Assembly: GCA_963932955.1 (NCBI GenBank)
Contig: CAWVRK010000015.1
Span: forward strand, 1-48,410
Origin: Flavicella sp963932955
Lineage (GTDB): Bacteria; Bacteroidota; Bacteroidia; Flavobacteriales; Flavobacteriaceae
Length of the DNA stretch: 48,410 bases
Direction of reading: 5' to 3'
Made by a program: the position numbers and the translations under genes. The notes beneath the pieces were generated by a model. It made no database searches. It had not been told where the DNA came from and worked only from the letters and a program-made list of their open reading frames with translations. This document shows positions 32,325 through 40,695 of the stretch, piece after piece. Every line of letters starts with the position of its first letter. Within the stretch, counting starts at the first letter, position 1.

Positions 32325-32458
32325 CGGTTGTTTTTGTTTCTTTTACAGCGCTCGCTGCAATATTTGACTTCTTGCCAATTCAAGGCCCATTTTTTTCGCC
32401 ATGCAAAAGGACGCTCACAGACAATGCATGTTTTTGAAGGCAAATGTTGTTTTTTCAT
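32321..32458 (-). CDS. DUF2256 family zinc-ribbon-like mini-protein
   Basis: A 45-residue protein between two photolyase genes. It reads from ATG 32458 and carries CIVCERPFAWRKKWALNW and YCSERCK: four cysteines in two CxxC/CxxxC pairs that should bind zinc, around a highly basic and aromatic core. This is the DUF2256 pattern, a family often found beside photolyase and cryptochrome genes. Its start overlaps the stop of the upstream cryptochrome gene (ATGA) and its stop overlaps the start of the PhrB-like gene (ATGA). Function is unknown; nucleic-acid binding or partner to a photolyase is inferred. Confidence 0.9.
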   Translation of the reverse strand: MKKQHLPSKTCIVCERPFAWRKKWALNWQEVKYCSERCKRNKNNR

Positions 32459-33921
32459 TTATGAATTTGGGGATTTCTGACATGAGTTTCCAAAATTCTT
32501 TTGCCTTCTTTTTTGACTTGGAGGTTTTTGCGGTGTCCCCATATTTTTTCACGCGCAATTTTTCCACTCACCTGTAAATCCACAATGGGAAGCGGGTAAT
32601 TCTCTCCCAAATGAAAACCACAAAAAACCTGATCCATATAGGTCATCTTCCAAGGTTCGTGAACAAACGCGGTGGGCACGGGAGCCAATTCAGGAACCCA
32701 TTTTTTTATAAAATCCCCCTGAGGGTCGTGTTCTTGTGACTGCTTTATAGGGTTGTAAATGCGCACCGTATTGATGCCGGTAGTTCCTGCCTGCATCTGG
32801 AACTGAGTATAGTGAATTCCGGGTTCGTAGTCCAAAAACAGACGGGCAAGCGCATAGGTTCCTGTCCGCCAATCTTGATCCAAGTGGTGACAAAGCAAAG
32901 AGACCAGCATTGCGCGCATTCTGAAATTGATCCACCCGGTGGCTTGCAAACAGCGCATACAAGCATCTACCAAAGGAAATCCGGTTTGTCCCTTTTCCCA
33001 AGCCGTAACTTTCGATGTATCCAATGGGCGGACCAAAGATTCGTAGCCCCTATTCACACAGAGGGTTTCATAACCACATTCCATTTCAAATTTTTGAATA
33101 AAATGGCAGTGCCATTTCAATCGGGTCAAAATGCCCTGAAAAGCACGTTTGTGACTGTTTCGATTGGGATGCAAATACAGGTAATGAAGTGCTTGCTTGA
33201 CGCTTAAATTCCCCCATGCCAAATAAGGAGAAATTCTTCCGCAAGAGATGCGACTCGCTTCGGGCTTTGAGATCTGTCTGTGGTAGGCATGTCCTCTCTC
33301 CTCCGCGAAGGACTGCAGGTATTTCCATGCGTAAGTTTCGCCAGCAGGTTGAAATTCTGACGGGTATTTTTCAAGCTTTGTTTGAAATTGTTTGGGAAGC
33401 TGAAAAGGTGTCTCAAAAGAAGGCAAGGTTTCTTTTGTATAGGAATTTGAAAGGACTTCTTTCTCCATCGTCTGCTGCCACATCACATCCCACCCAGTCC
33501 GGTTTTTGAGACCTCTGACCACGGCGTCTTTTTGAAATTGAACCCAGGGAATATTTTGGGATTGCAAAAATTTTAAGACCCCTTTGTCTCGATTCCAAGT
33601 CAACTGAATACCGCTTTCTTGGTAGGAATAAACTTTTTGGATGTCGAATATTTCGTGTAAATAGTGACTGACTTCCAAGGCTTCTCCATAAAGAATTCTT
33701 ACCTGCCTGCCAAAGATTTCTAAGTGCCTATTCATGTCTTTAAGTGCGTGGTACACAAAACGTAAGTGGCGGTCAGAACTGTCTGGATAAGCAAGCAAAG
33801 AGGGCTCGAACAAGTAAAAAATGACATAGGGAATCCCTGCCTCTTCAGCCGCTTTGAGCGGCGCGTGGTCTTGGGTTCTCAGGTCGCGCTTCAACCAGAC
33901 GATGTTGACTTTTGTTTTCAT
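32455..33921 (-). CDS. Cryptochrome / deoxyribodipyrimidine photolyase family protein
   Basis: A 488-residue protein in the normal domain order: an alpha/beta antenna domain (residues 1-135, starting VNIVWLKRDLRTQDH) and a helical FAD domain (about 195-488) with SCGRISPYLAWGNLS, GQTGFPLVDACMRCLQATGW and INFRMRAMLVS. The EHDPQGDFIKKWVPEL segment resembles eukaryotic-type cryptochromes and (6-4) photolyases more than E. coli PhrB. Several Trp residues in the FAD domain could form an electron chain. CPD repair, (6-4) repair and signalling all remain possible. It overlaps both operon neighbours by 4 nt. Confidence 0.9.
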   Translation of the reverse strand: MKTKVNIVWLKRDLRTQDHAPLKAAEEAGIPYVIFYLFEPSLLAYPDSSDRHLRFVYHALKDMNRHLEIFGRQVRILYGEALEVSHYLHEIFDIQKVYSYQESGIQLTWNRDKGVLKFLQSQNIPWVQFQKDAVVRGLKNRTGWDVMWQQTMEKEVLSNSYTKETLPSFETPFQLPKQFQTKLEKYPSEFQPAGETYAWKYLQSFAEERGHAYHRQISKPEASRISCGRISPYLAWGNLSVKQALHYLYLHPNRNSHKRAFQGILTRLKWHCHFIQKFEMECGYETLCVNRGYESLVRPLDTSKVTAWEKGQTGFPLVDACMRCLQATGWINFRMRAMLVSLLCHHLDQDWRTGTYALARLFLDYEPGIHYTQFQMQAGTTGINTVRIYNPIKQSQEHDPQGDFIKKWVPELAPVPTAFVHEPWKMTYMDQVFCGFHLGENYPLPIVDLQVSGKIAREKIWGHRKNLQVKKEGKRILETHVRNPQIHK

Positions 33922-35012
33922 CTGTTTTTGAGTTCTTTTTTACAGGGCTTCCAAAAGCGAAAGAAAGAAGGAAAATCTCCTTTTACTGTGCTGAGCCAGT
34001 CACGTTCGTCTTGAGTACCTCTGTAGTGTTTGTTCAAAGGATGTTCTTTGAAAATAAGCTGCTGAGTCAAAGCCTGTTTTGCCAAATCCTCAAATTCACC
34101 GACAAAAACTTGAATTCCAGAAATATTTTTTGAGAGTTTGATGACAAAATCGATGCTCTTTTGAGAAACGGGATGCTCCTCAAATACCGAAGGTTCTAAC
34201 AACAAAATTCTGTTGGCCGCTTCGTCTTTTCTCCAAAAAGGGTCCAGATTGTAATAATTGTAAAGCAAGACAGGACGGTCGAGAAGCAAGGAGACCTCTT
34301 CGGCAGCTGGCAGAGGGGTTTTGAAATCTACTACTATTGAAGCGCTGAGATTTTCGGGGCAGGGAATGTTTTCAAAAGCCTCGTACGGAACGTCCAAAAA
34401 GCTGCCTTTTTGGGATCCGTAAAAAAAAGTGTTTATGTTGTCTTGGTTTGCGTAGTATTTCTTGTTGGAATTGGTTCCTGCCACCCATTGCCAACTTAAG
34501 GCGTTGCTCGCCCAATCTCCATCCAACAAGTGGTAATACATCCACTGGGCAGGGTGTTTCCAATGACTTTTGGCTATGTTGCAGGCAATACTCGCCAGAT
34601 ACATGCGCATGTGGTTGTGTAGGTGTCCGGTGTCCTTCAGCATTTGAATTCCTTGGTCAATGAGTTGGATGCCAGTAGTTCCCTTTACAAGTGCTTCGGG
34701 GATTGCGCGGTGCAACACCTCCAACTGTTCGGATTTCAAGTCTGTGTTGATTAGGGTTCCTTTGGCAATCCATAGCTGTTGCCAGTAATCTCTCCACGCC
34801 AGTTCTTGAACAAATTTTTCCATGCTGGAAAATGCAATGCCACGTGCCTGCAGTCTTTCAAAAACAAGTTTTGTAGAAAGTACACCTCTTGAAATATAAG
34901 GAGACAAATGACTGACGGCACCGTCTGTATAGTTGCGGCTTTTGCCATAAGCAACGGGGTCTATTTGGTCTATTTTATGAAGAATCTCCGCAGTCGAAGT
35001 TTCAATAATCAT
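33918..35012 (-). CDS. FAD-binding photolyase-like protein with reversed domain order
   Basis: A 364-residue protein that starts directly with a photolyase FAD domain: SPYISRGVLS (37-46), ELAWRDYWQQL (70-80), GTTGIQLIDQGIQ (111-123), TGHLHNHMRMYLAS (128-141) and DGDWASNALSWQWVAGT (164-180). The usual N-terminal antenna domain is missing. Instead residues 245-310 form an alternating beta-alpha stretch (RPVLLYNYYNLDP, NRILLLEPSVFEEH, GIQVFVGEF) like that Rossmann-type domain, now at the C-terminus. I read it as a permuted photolyase relative. Flavin binding is likely; DNA repair is unproven. It overlaps DUF2805 and cryptochrome genes by 4 nt each. Confidence 0.87.
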   Translation of the reverse strand: MIIETSTAEILHKIDQIDPVAYGKSRNYTDGAVSHLSPYISRGVLSTKLVFERLQARGIAFSSMEKFVQELAWRDYWQQLWIAKGTLINTDLKSEQLEVLHRAIPEALVKGTTGIQLIDQGIQMLKDTGHLHNHMRMYLASIACNIAKSHWKHPAQWMYYHLLDGDWASNALSWQWVAGTNSNKKYYANQDNINTFFYGSQKGSFLDVPYEAFENIPCPENLSASIVVDFKTPLPAAEEVSLLLDRPVLLYNYYNLDPFWRKDEAANRILLLEPSVFEEHPVSQKSIDFVIKLSKNISGIQVFVGEFEDLAKQALTQQLIFKEHPLNKHYRGTQDERDWLSTVKGDFPSFFRFWKPCKKELKNR

Positions 35013-35290
35013 CTTTTGGAAATCTTATTCTGTGTAATTGCGCGTTGGCGACTGCATTTGAAACGGTCTATTTCAGGATTTCTTTTTTGAAGGTGCTTTT
35101 GGCTGACGCCACTGTGAACACGCTTCCTCCAACGCTTGAAACTGGTAGGTTTCAACTCTTTTCGCATCACTTGAACCACTTCTTTTTCTGACAGTTGAAA
35201 TTGAAAAAGAATAGCTTCAAATGGGGTGCGGTCTTCCCAGGCCATTTCAATAATCCGATCCAATTGTCTTTCTGAAAATTCCGCTATCAT
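35009..35290 (-). CDS. DUF2805 (TIGR03643) family protein, head of the photolyase operon
   Basis: A 93-residue basic protein. Residues 1-55 form three helices (FSERQLDRIIEMAWEDRTPF, AILFQFQLSEKEVVQVMR) in a helix-turn-helix-like arrangement; then KPTSFKRWRKRV, a short motif typical of DUF2805, and a strongly basic tail of about 30 residues ending QRAITQNKISKR. No function is known to me; DNA binding or sequence-specific regulation is a fair guess. It is the first gene of the operon, 33 nt after the -7 element, and its stop overlaps the start of the next gene (ATGA). Confidence 0.85.
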   Translation of the reverse strand: MIAEFSERQLDRIIEMAWEDRTPFEAILFQFQLSEKEVVQVMRKELKPTSFKRWRKRVHSGVSQKHLQKRNPEIDRFKCSRQRAITQNKISKR

Positions 35291-35323
35291 CGAGGTAAAA
35301 TTTGAGGCTTTGATGTCTTTTCA

Positions 35324-35353
35324 CAAAGATAAGGCTAAAAATGGGGATTCAAA
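35324..35353 (-). promoter_or_regulatory. Promoter of the photolyase/cryptochrome operon
   Basis: On the minus strand TTTG (35350-35353) is followed after 18 nt by TATCTTTG and T (35324-35331), near-perfect for the Bacteroidota promoter. It lies 33 nt before the DUF2805 start and within the 82-nt gap to the DUF4837 gene. Confidence 0.7.
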
Positions 35354-35372
35354 AATGAAAAAATATCGGGGT

Positions 35373-36362
35373 TTATTTGAATTGCACAGTTTTGAGAACC
35401 GCTTCCACTTCAAACATAAAATCTCTTTTGTCGACAGAAGGCGCATAAACAAAGGCTTCCAGTACAATCCATCGCTTGTTGTCGGGATCTTCAATAGCAA
35501 AATTTAAAAAAGGACCCGCCATAAAATCGTTCAAGAGCTCCCACTTTCCATGTGTTTGGTATGTACGCCTGCCCTTGATTTTTGTCTCAAAAACACGGGG
35601 TCTAAACGCCTTTTCTGTAATCATATACATGTCCTCTTTGCGCCCAGGAAGGTATTTCTTCCCGATAGAATCGCGCATTTGAGAGATGTAGGAAACCAAC
35701 TTTTTATTGGAAGTAGGCATGGGTGCTGTGTAGATCAAAATATTAGAGTTGCTGTCTCCTTGTGCAAGGCCACCACTCAAGTGTTGCCGCAACCAAAGAA
35801 AATCCCCCGTATCGTCTACGGGTCTAAAAAACGTGGGGATATTCATTTCCAAGCCCAAGGCATTCAGGGTTTGAAAATCTTCTTTGGAATGGCTCTTTTT
35901 GAGGTGTTTTTTTTGAATATCTGCAAGATCTGCATTTTTGAAAATACGGGTCAATTCATTACGGTACTCTTCTAAAGTTTCGAGAATGGCTTGCTCGCTT
36001 GTGCCCGTAACCTTTATGATTTGTTGGGGCTTGGCGTACACATTTTTATGGGAAGTAAAGCTGTTCTCTTCCCCCAAGGCAACGTGCAAAACGTTGCGAG
36101 TGGCTTTGAACATTTTTCCAAAGGCACTAATCGGAACCTGTGTAACGTCAAATTGGGCTTCTTCTTGGGGCATTCCCAAAACGGGAGTGCCCACAATTTC
36201 TTTTAGTTTGTCGCCAATCTTGGATTTCCATTGCTGGTCTTCGACCACCAAAAGAAGGTGATTGATCCTTCCGTTAGAGCTGATAAAAACGGGGGCTGTG
36301 TTTTTAGAATCGCAAGCAAATGCGAAGAGGAGCAATCCAAAAATAAAATATTTTTTTTGCAT
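35373..36362 (-). CDS. DUF4837 family lipoprotein
   Basis: A 329-residue lipoprotein found in Bacteroidota, of unknown function. The signal peptide MQKKYFIFGLLLFAFAC places the lipid on Cys17. The mature protein has two similar halves with alpha/beta pattern: INHLLLVVEDQQWKSKIGDKLKE opens the first, and MNIPTFFRPVDDTGDFLWLRQ the second. ATG 36362 is chosen because the longer frame to 36395 would place 11 extra residues before the signal. It starts 37 nt after the lytic transglycosylase gene, so an envelope role alongside it is likely. Confidence 0.82.
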   Translation of the reverse strand: MQKKYFIFGLLLFAFACDSKNTAPVFISSNGRINHLLLVVEDQQWKSKIGDKLKEIVGTPVLGMPQEEAQFDVTQVPISAFGKMFKATRNVLHVALGEENSFTSHKNVYAKPQQIIKVTGTSEQAILETLEEYRNELTRIFKNADLADIQKKHLKKSHSKEDFQTLNALGLEMNIPTFFRPVDDTGDFLWLRQHLSGGLAQGDSNSNILIYTAPMPTSNKKLVSYISQMRDSIGKKYLPGRKEDMYMITEKAFRPRVFETKIKGRRTYQTHGKWELLNDFMAGPFLNFAIEDPDNKRWIVLEAFVYAPSVDKRDFMFEVEAVLKTVQFK

Positions 36363-36399
36363 GAGCTGCTTTTTTATGTGCTGAATTTTTGGCATTCTT

Positions 36400-37734
36400 T
36401 TAGGATTTGGACACGGTATAATTCAAGCGTTTTGGGTAGACGGTCAAACGCTGGCCAATGGTAAGGCTGGACGAACGCAAACCATTCCATTTTTTTAAAT
36501 CTGATACCCGTACTCCATAGCGATTGGCGATTCGACCAAGGTAGTCTCCCGATTTTACTTTGTATCGAATGCGTTGGTTCATTTCAAAATACTGGGGCAA
36601 GGGTTTTTCTCTTTTTGCATCTGCTGCTGTTGCCAGCGCATAAATTTCTTCCTCTTTCTCTACAAAGGTACCGATGTGTTCGACCGGCATTCTCAAGGTG
36701 TAATTCCTTCCTTTTACATAAGGAATGATGTCTAGTTTGTATTGTGGGTTTAGAAACTGTAGCATTTTAGTGCTGACATTTAAGGTTTCGTTTAGCTGCT
36801 GAAATGTCAGCAAACGCTTTACCTGAACGGTATCTGTTGCAAAGTGATGTGTCAAAGGAGCTGTTGGATAAATGCCGTGGTTTTTTGCGTACTCAAAAAT
36901 ATAAAGGGTCGCATAAAAAGCGGGCACGTATCCCGCCGTTTCACGAGGCAAAAAGGGCCTTATGTTCCAATAATTTCGGTGGCCTCCAGACCTACGAATG
37001 GCCTTGGACACATTGCCAGGTCCTGAATTGTAAGCCGCCAATGCCAGATCCCAATCTTGAAAAGTGTTGTGCAATCTTTCCAGATATTTGCAGGCGGCTA
37101 TCGCGGATTTTACGGGGTCTTGGCGTTCGTCCACGTAGGAGCTCACTTTGAGTCCAAATTGTTTTCCAGTCGCATACATAAATTGCCAAATTCCCGTCGC
37201 ACCCACTCCTGATTTTGCTCTGGGGTTCAGAGCGGATTCCACCACCGCCAAGTATTTTATTTCTAAAGGAATGTCGAAGGCATCGAGATGGGATTCAAAG
37301 AGGGGGAAGTAATACAAGGCTCTGGCCATCATTTTTGGATAGTACTTGCTTCTTTTTTTGAGGTAGGAATGGATCAAACGTTCCAAAACAGTATTGTACT
37401 CTAAATTGAAAGGGGTTTGTTGGTTTAAAAGTTCCAACCTTTCTTTTAACAAAGCTGTGGGCAACAGAAGGTCCAAATCCGGAGCTGTTTCGGTTTGCAA
37501 GTCAACGGTTTTGGGAAGCTCGTCAAACAGCGGAGAACTGTAGAGTGTCTCCACCCAAAGACTGTCAATCATTGCTGGGGATAGCACAGCATTGAGCTGA
37601 AGGCTGTCTTTTGAGACCGCTGTTGGCATGGACACGCTGTCCTTTGAGGCGGACATATCTTCCTTTGTTTGTTGAGCAAAACAAGCAAAAGTCAAAAGAC
37701 TCGTAAAAAGGAAACTGGTGATTCGATGTGTCAT
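36400..37734 (-). CDS. mltD: Membrane-bound lytic murein transglycosylase D-like, with LysM
   Basis: A 444-residue periplasmic peptidoglycan-cleaving enzyme. It has a signal peptide (MTHRITSFLFTSLLTFACFAQ), an SLT domain at about 135-290 with catalytic Glu in YLAVVESALNP, ATGIWQFMYATGKQFGL and ALAAYNSGPGNV, and one LysM domain at the C-terminus (IRYKVKSGDYLGRIANRYGV ... IGQRLTVYP). E. coli MltD has two LysM repeats; the segment near 310-365 (VKRLLTFQQLNETLNVS) may be a degenerate first copy. It makes 1,6-anhydro-muropeptides during wall turnover. It lies upstream of the DUF4837 gene, 37 nt apart. Confidence 0.9.
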   Translation of the reverse strand: MTHRITSFLFTSLLTFACFAQQTKEDMSASKDSVSMPTAVSKDSLQLNAVLSPAMIDSLWVETLYSSPLFDELPKTVDLQTETAPDLDLLLPTALLKERLELLNQQTPFNLEYNTVLERLIHSYLKKRSKYYPKMMARALYYFPLFESHLDAFDIPLEIKYLAVVESALNPRAKSGVGATGIWQFMYATGKQFGLKVSSYVDERQDPVKSAIAACKYLERLHNTFQDWDLALAAYNSGPGNVSKAIRRSGGHRNYWNIRPFLPRETAGYVPAFYATLYIFEYAKNHGIYPTAPLTHHFATDTVQVKRLLTFQQLNETLNVSTKMLQFLNPQYKLDIIPYVKGRNYTLRMPVEHIGTFVEKEEEIYALATAADAKREKPLPQYFEMNQRIRYKVKSGDYLGRIANRYGVRVSDLKKWNGLRSSSLTIGQRLTVYPKRLNYTVSKS

Positions 37735-37815
37735 AACTAAAAATTCATCTGCCGGAATAGGCTGCCGGTTTATGGGTTTAAAATGTTGTTTCTATCGGAG
37801 GGCAGTTGCTGTTTT

Positions 37816-38580
37816 TTAAACTTCCAACTCCAGCCCGATGGGACAATGATCCGAATGTTTTGCTTCGGGCAGGATATAAGCTCTTTGCAAGCGTTTTCTC
37901 AGAGGTTCAGAAGCCATGAAGTAATCAATGCGCCATCCTTTGTTGTTGTTTCTTGCATTGGCACGGTAACTCCACCAACTGTAATGGTGGGCTTCTTTGT
38001 GAAATTCCCGAAATGTATCGACAAAACCACGGGCGATAAATTCAGCAATCCAAGCTCTTTCTACCGGCAAAAATCCGGAGGTGTTTTTGTTTTGTTTGGG
38101 GTTGTGAATGTCTATTTCTTCGTGACAGATGTTGTAATCACCACAAACAATCAAATTGGGGACTGTTGTTTTCAGCTGATCGATGTATGTTTGAAATTCC
38201 GCCATGTACTGGAATTTGAAATCCAAGCGCGCTGCATTGGTTCCCGAAGGCAAGTACAGACTCATGACAGAGACTGTGTCAAAGTCCAATCGCAAATTCC
38301 TTCCCTCAAAGTCCATGGAAGGAATGCCTGTCCCATAAACAACTTCATTAGGAGCCGTTTTGGAAAGGATTGCCACCCCACTGTAGCCTTTCTTTTGAGC
38401 CGAAAACCAATAGTGGTAGGGATAGCCAGCTTCCTCAAACAAGGCCAGGTCTAACTGTTCTTTTTGGGCTTTGGTTTCTTGCAAGCAAAGTACGTCTGGA
38501 TTGGCCGCTTGCAGCCATTCTAAAAAGCCTTTTTTCAAAGCGGCGCGGATGCCATTGACGTTGTAAGAAATTATTTTCAT
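37816..38580 (-). CDS. xth: Exodeoxyribonuclease III (AP endonuclease)
   Basis: A 254-residue base-excision-repair enzyme that cuts DNA at abasic sites and removes 3' blocks. The start MKIISYNVNGIRAALKKGF holds the metal-binding Asn, LCLQETKA the metal-binding Glu, VCGDYNICHEEID the catalytic Asp/Asn and HSDHCPIGLEL the catalytic His at the C-terminus. Length and motifs match the ExoA/XthA family. It stands between the transglycosylase and an acyl-CoA synthetase gene without overlap. The 250 nt upstream hold no gene or clear terminator. Confidence 0.95.
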   Translation of the reverse strand: MKIISYNVNGIRAALKKGFLEWLQAANPDVLCLQETKAQKEQLDLALFEEAGYPYHYWFSAQKKGYSGVAILSKTAPNEVVYGTGIPSMDFEGRNLRLDFDTVSVMSLYLPSGTNAARLDFKFQYMAEFQTYIDQLKTTVPNLIVCGDYNICHEEIDIHNPKQNKNTSGFLPVERAWIAEFIARGFVDTFREFHKEAHHYSWWSYRANARNNNKGWRIDYFMASEPLRKRLQRAYILPEAKHSDHCPIGLELEV

Positions 38581-38830
38581 TGTTTCATCTTTTCATCGTT
38601 TCATTTTTCACTCTCTTTGCCAAGTCTTTTCGTTTCGTGAAGGCAAAAAAGCGGTTTTTGTTTGTTTTCAAGCACTGCGTGCACTTGTTTACAAGAGTCA
38701 CACCGTTTGTTCGTCAATCTTATATCTTCAATTCACAACACAAACATTCTCTAAAGTCCTTTTCCAAAAACCTTCTCTTAAATTTTTAGCAATTTAATGT
38801 GGCTTCAAGGCCAAATTGAAAAGCGTGTTT

Positions 38831-40648
38831 TCAAACATTAGAACTGTATTTGTCTCTCAAATCTTTTCGCTTTATTTTCAGAGAAGCGGTTCGTGGCAAG
38901 TTATCAATTTTAACCAAATCTACCACTTTGAAAAGGGGATTTAATTTGGTTTTGACAGCGTTTTTTACTTTTTGAAAAGCTTCCTCTTGAGGGTGAATTT
39001 CACGAGCAACATAAAAGACCACCAAACGATTTGCGCCTCCTTCTTTGGGAGCAACTGCAATCGCTGCAGCTTCCGCTACAAAGACCAAGGCATTCACGAC
39101 CTTTTCTATTTGGACTGCTGCCACTTTGATTCCTCCCAAATTCATGGTGTCGTCTGTGCGCCCTTGGGCTTTGTAATAGCCGTCTTTGGTTTGTTGAAGC
39201 AAGTCTCCATGCCTCCTCAGAATTTGGCCTTTGTACATGGAGATGCCTTTGTAATAGGTGGCGTGGTGGTCTTTGTTGAGCAACCGGGTGGAAAGCCCCA
39301 AAATAGGAGGAATTAAAAACACTTCGCCTTGCGTATCCGGGACACCGCGCTCGTTCAACAAAACAAATTCACCTCCCAATGTCTGGCAAGAAAATTGACT
39401 AGGTCTGTTTTCTTGGAGCAAGGTACTCGCGACATAACCTCCGCCTATTTCCGTTCCTCCACAGTATTCTACAATGGGCTTGTGCTTGGCCAATTCCATC
39501 AAATAAGCCATTTCTGTTGGGTTGGAGACTTCTCCTGTCGAACTCATGCATTGGATTGAACTCCAATCAAAAGATTCCATCACCCGACTTTGCTTCCAGT
39601 GTTTGACCATGCTCGGAACAAGCCCTAAAAGGGTCACTTTTGCCCCTGCGACAAATGCGCCAAATTCGGCTTGCATGGGAGAACCGTAATAGAGAGCTAT
39701 GGTTGCTTTGTTGATCAAAGTGGCAAAGACCAACCAAGGGCCCATCATCCATCCTAGATTGGTCGGCCAACAAACCACGTCGTTTTTTTGAATGTTGTGG
39801 TGGTAATGTCCGTCTGAAGCACTTTTTATTGGCGTGGTATGGTCCCAAGGAATGGCCTTTGGGACACCCGTAGTTCCCGATGAAAAGAGCACCGTAGTGG
39901 TTGCTTGAGGGGATTGTTTTACGGAGGTAAATTGGTTGTTATCACTTGAGAAATCGTCCCAAAAGACATCTTGACTTCTCAGTGTTACTGAAGGAGATTT
40001 CGTTTGTACAACGACCATTTTGGGAGGGTTCACTGTGCAAATTTTGTGGTACAAATCGTGTATTGTGCCCTTGCGGTGTATAAAATCTTGTGTGAACAAA
40101 AAGGTGGGTTTGGCGATTTCCAATCGCAGGGAAACTTCGTCGGGCGCAAAACTATCTGCAATAGTCGAAACGGCCATCCCTGCTTTGATGCCTGCCAAGT
40201 AGAGCACTGTGGCTTCCAATGTCATGGGCATCATCAACGCGATGACATCTCCCGGAATTCCTCCTGCATTTCGCAGGCCATTGGCGGCTCGGTTTACGAG
40301 ATTTTCTAGCTGTTGCTGGCTGATTTTTTGAACGATTCCTCCTTCTTTTTGAAAGCAAAGAACCGTCGCATCGGCCTCGTTTTGAAAACAGGAATCAACG
40401 ATATTCATCTGGGCGCCAGAAAGCCATTTTGCCTGTTCAACACCTTCGGAAAGGTCTAAAAGATGTGTGTATTTTTGGGCTTGTACTATCCCTAACCTCT
40501 CAAGAGTCGCTGCCCAAAAAGCTGTTTTGTGCATGACCGACCATTTCCAAAAATCGGCATAGGAAGCCACGCCTATTTGTTGCATCATTTTATAAATGTT
40601 GCTGTTTTCTAAATCGCCTTGAGAGGGGTTCCAAGTTTTGGTCATCAT
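38831..40648 (-). CDS. AMP-dependent acyl-CoA synthetase (acetoacetyl/acyl-CoA ligase-like)
   Basis: A 605-residue ligase that forms acyl-CoA from a carboxylate, ATP and CoA. The P-loop is FSSGTTGVPKAIPW; other marks are EYCGGTEIGGGY, RHGDLLQQTKDGYYKAQGR, TDDTMNLGGIKV and the catalytic Lys in LPRTASLKIKRKDLR. Overall layout is like the acetyl/acetoacetyl-CoA synthetase group and plant AAE17/18-type enzymes. The substrate is not certain. I chose ATG 40648; the frame opens further to a TTG at 40660. PBP1A starts its own frame 47 nt further upstream on the same strand. Confidence 0.88.
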   Translation of the reverse strand: MMTKTWNPSQGDLENSNIYKMMQQIGVASYADFWKWSVMHKTAFWAATLERLGIVQAQKYTHLLDLSEGVEQAKWLSGAQMNIVDSCFQNEADATVLCFQKEGGIVQKISQQQLENLVNRAANGLRNAGGIPGDVIALMMPMTLEATVLYLAGIKAGMAVSTIADSFAPDEVSLRLEIAKPTFLFTQDFIHRKGTIHDLYHKICTVNPPKMVVVQTKSPSVTLRSQDVFWDDFSSDNNQFTSVKQSPQATTTVLFSSGTTGVPKAIPWDHTTPIKSASDGHYHHNIQKNDVVCWPTNLGWMMGPWLVFATLINKATIALYYGSPMQAEFGAFVAGAKVTLLGLVPSMVKHWKQSRVMESFDWSSIQCMSSTGEVSNPTEMAYLMELAKHKPIVEYCGGTEIGGGYVASTLLQENRPSQFSCQTLGGEFVLLNERGVPDTQGEVFLIPPILGLSTRLLNKDHHATYYKGISMYKGQILRRHGDLLQQTKDGYYKAQGRTDDTMNLGGIKVAAVQIEKVVNALVFVAEAAAIAVAPKEGGANRLVVFYVAREIHPQEEAFQKVKNAVKTKLNPLFKVVDLVKIDNLPRTASLKIKRKDLRDKYSSNV

Positions 40649-40695
40649 AATTTGATTCAATAAAACCCAATCCGTACACTGAGACTGTGTTTCTT

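Noticed and set aside
30816..35012. The three photolyase-like genes as fragments of one broken gene
   Set aside because: Each has its own complete FAD domain, and the 4-nt overlaps are regular gene junctions, not frameshifts.
37783..38454. 223-codon plus-strand frame opposite exonuclease III
   Set aside because: Shadow of xth, whose motifs are all present on the minus strand.
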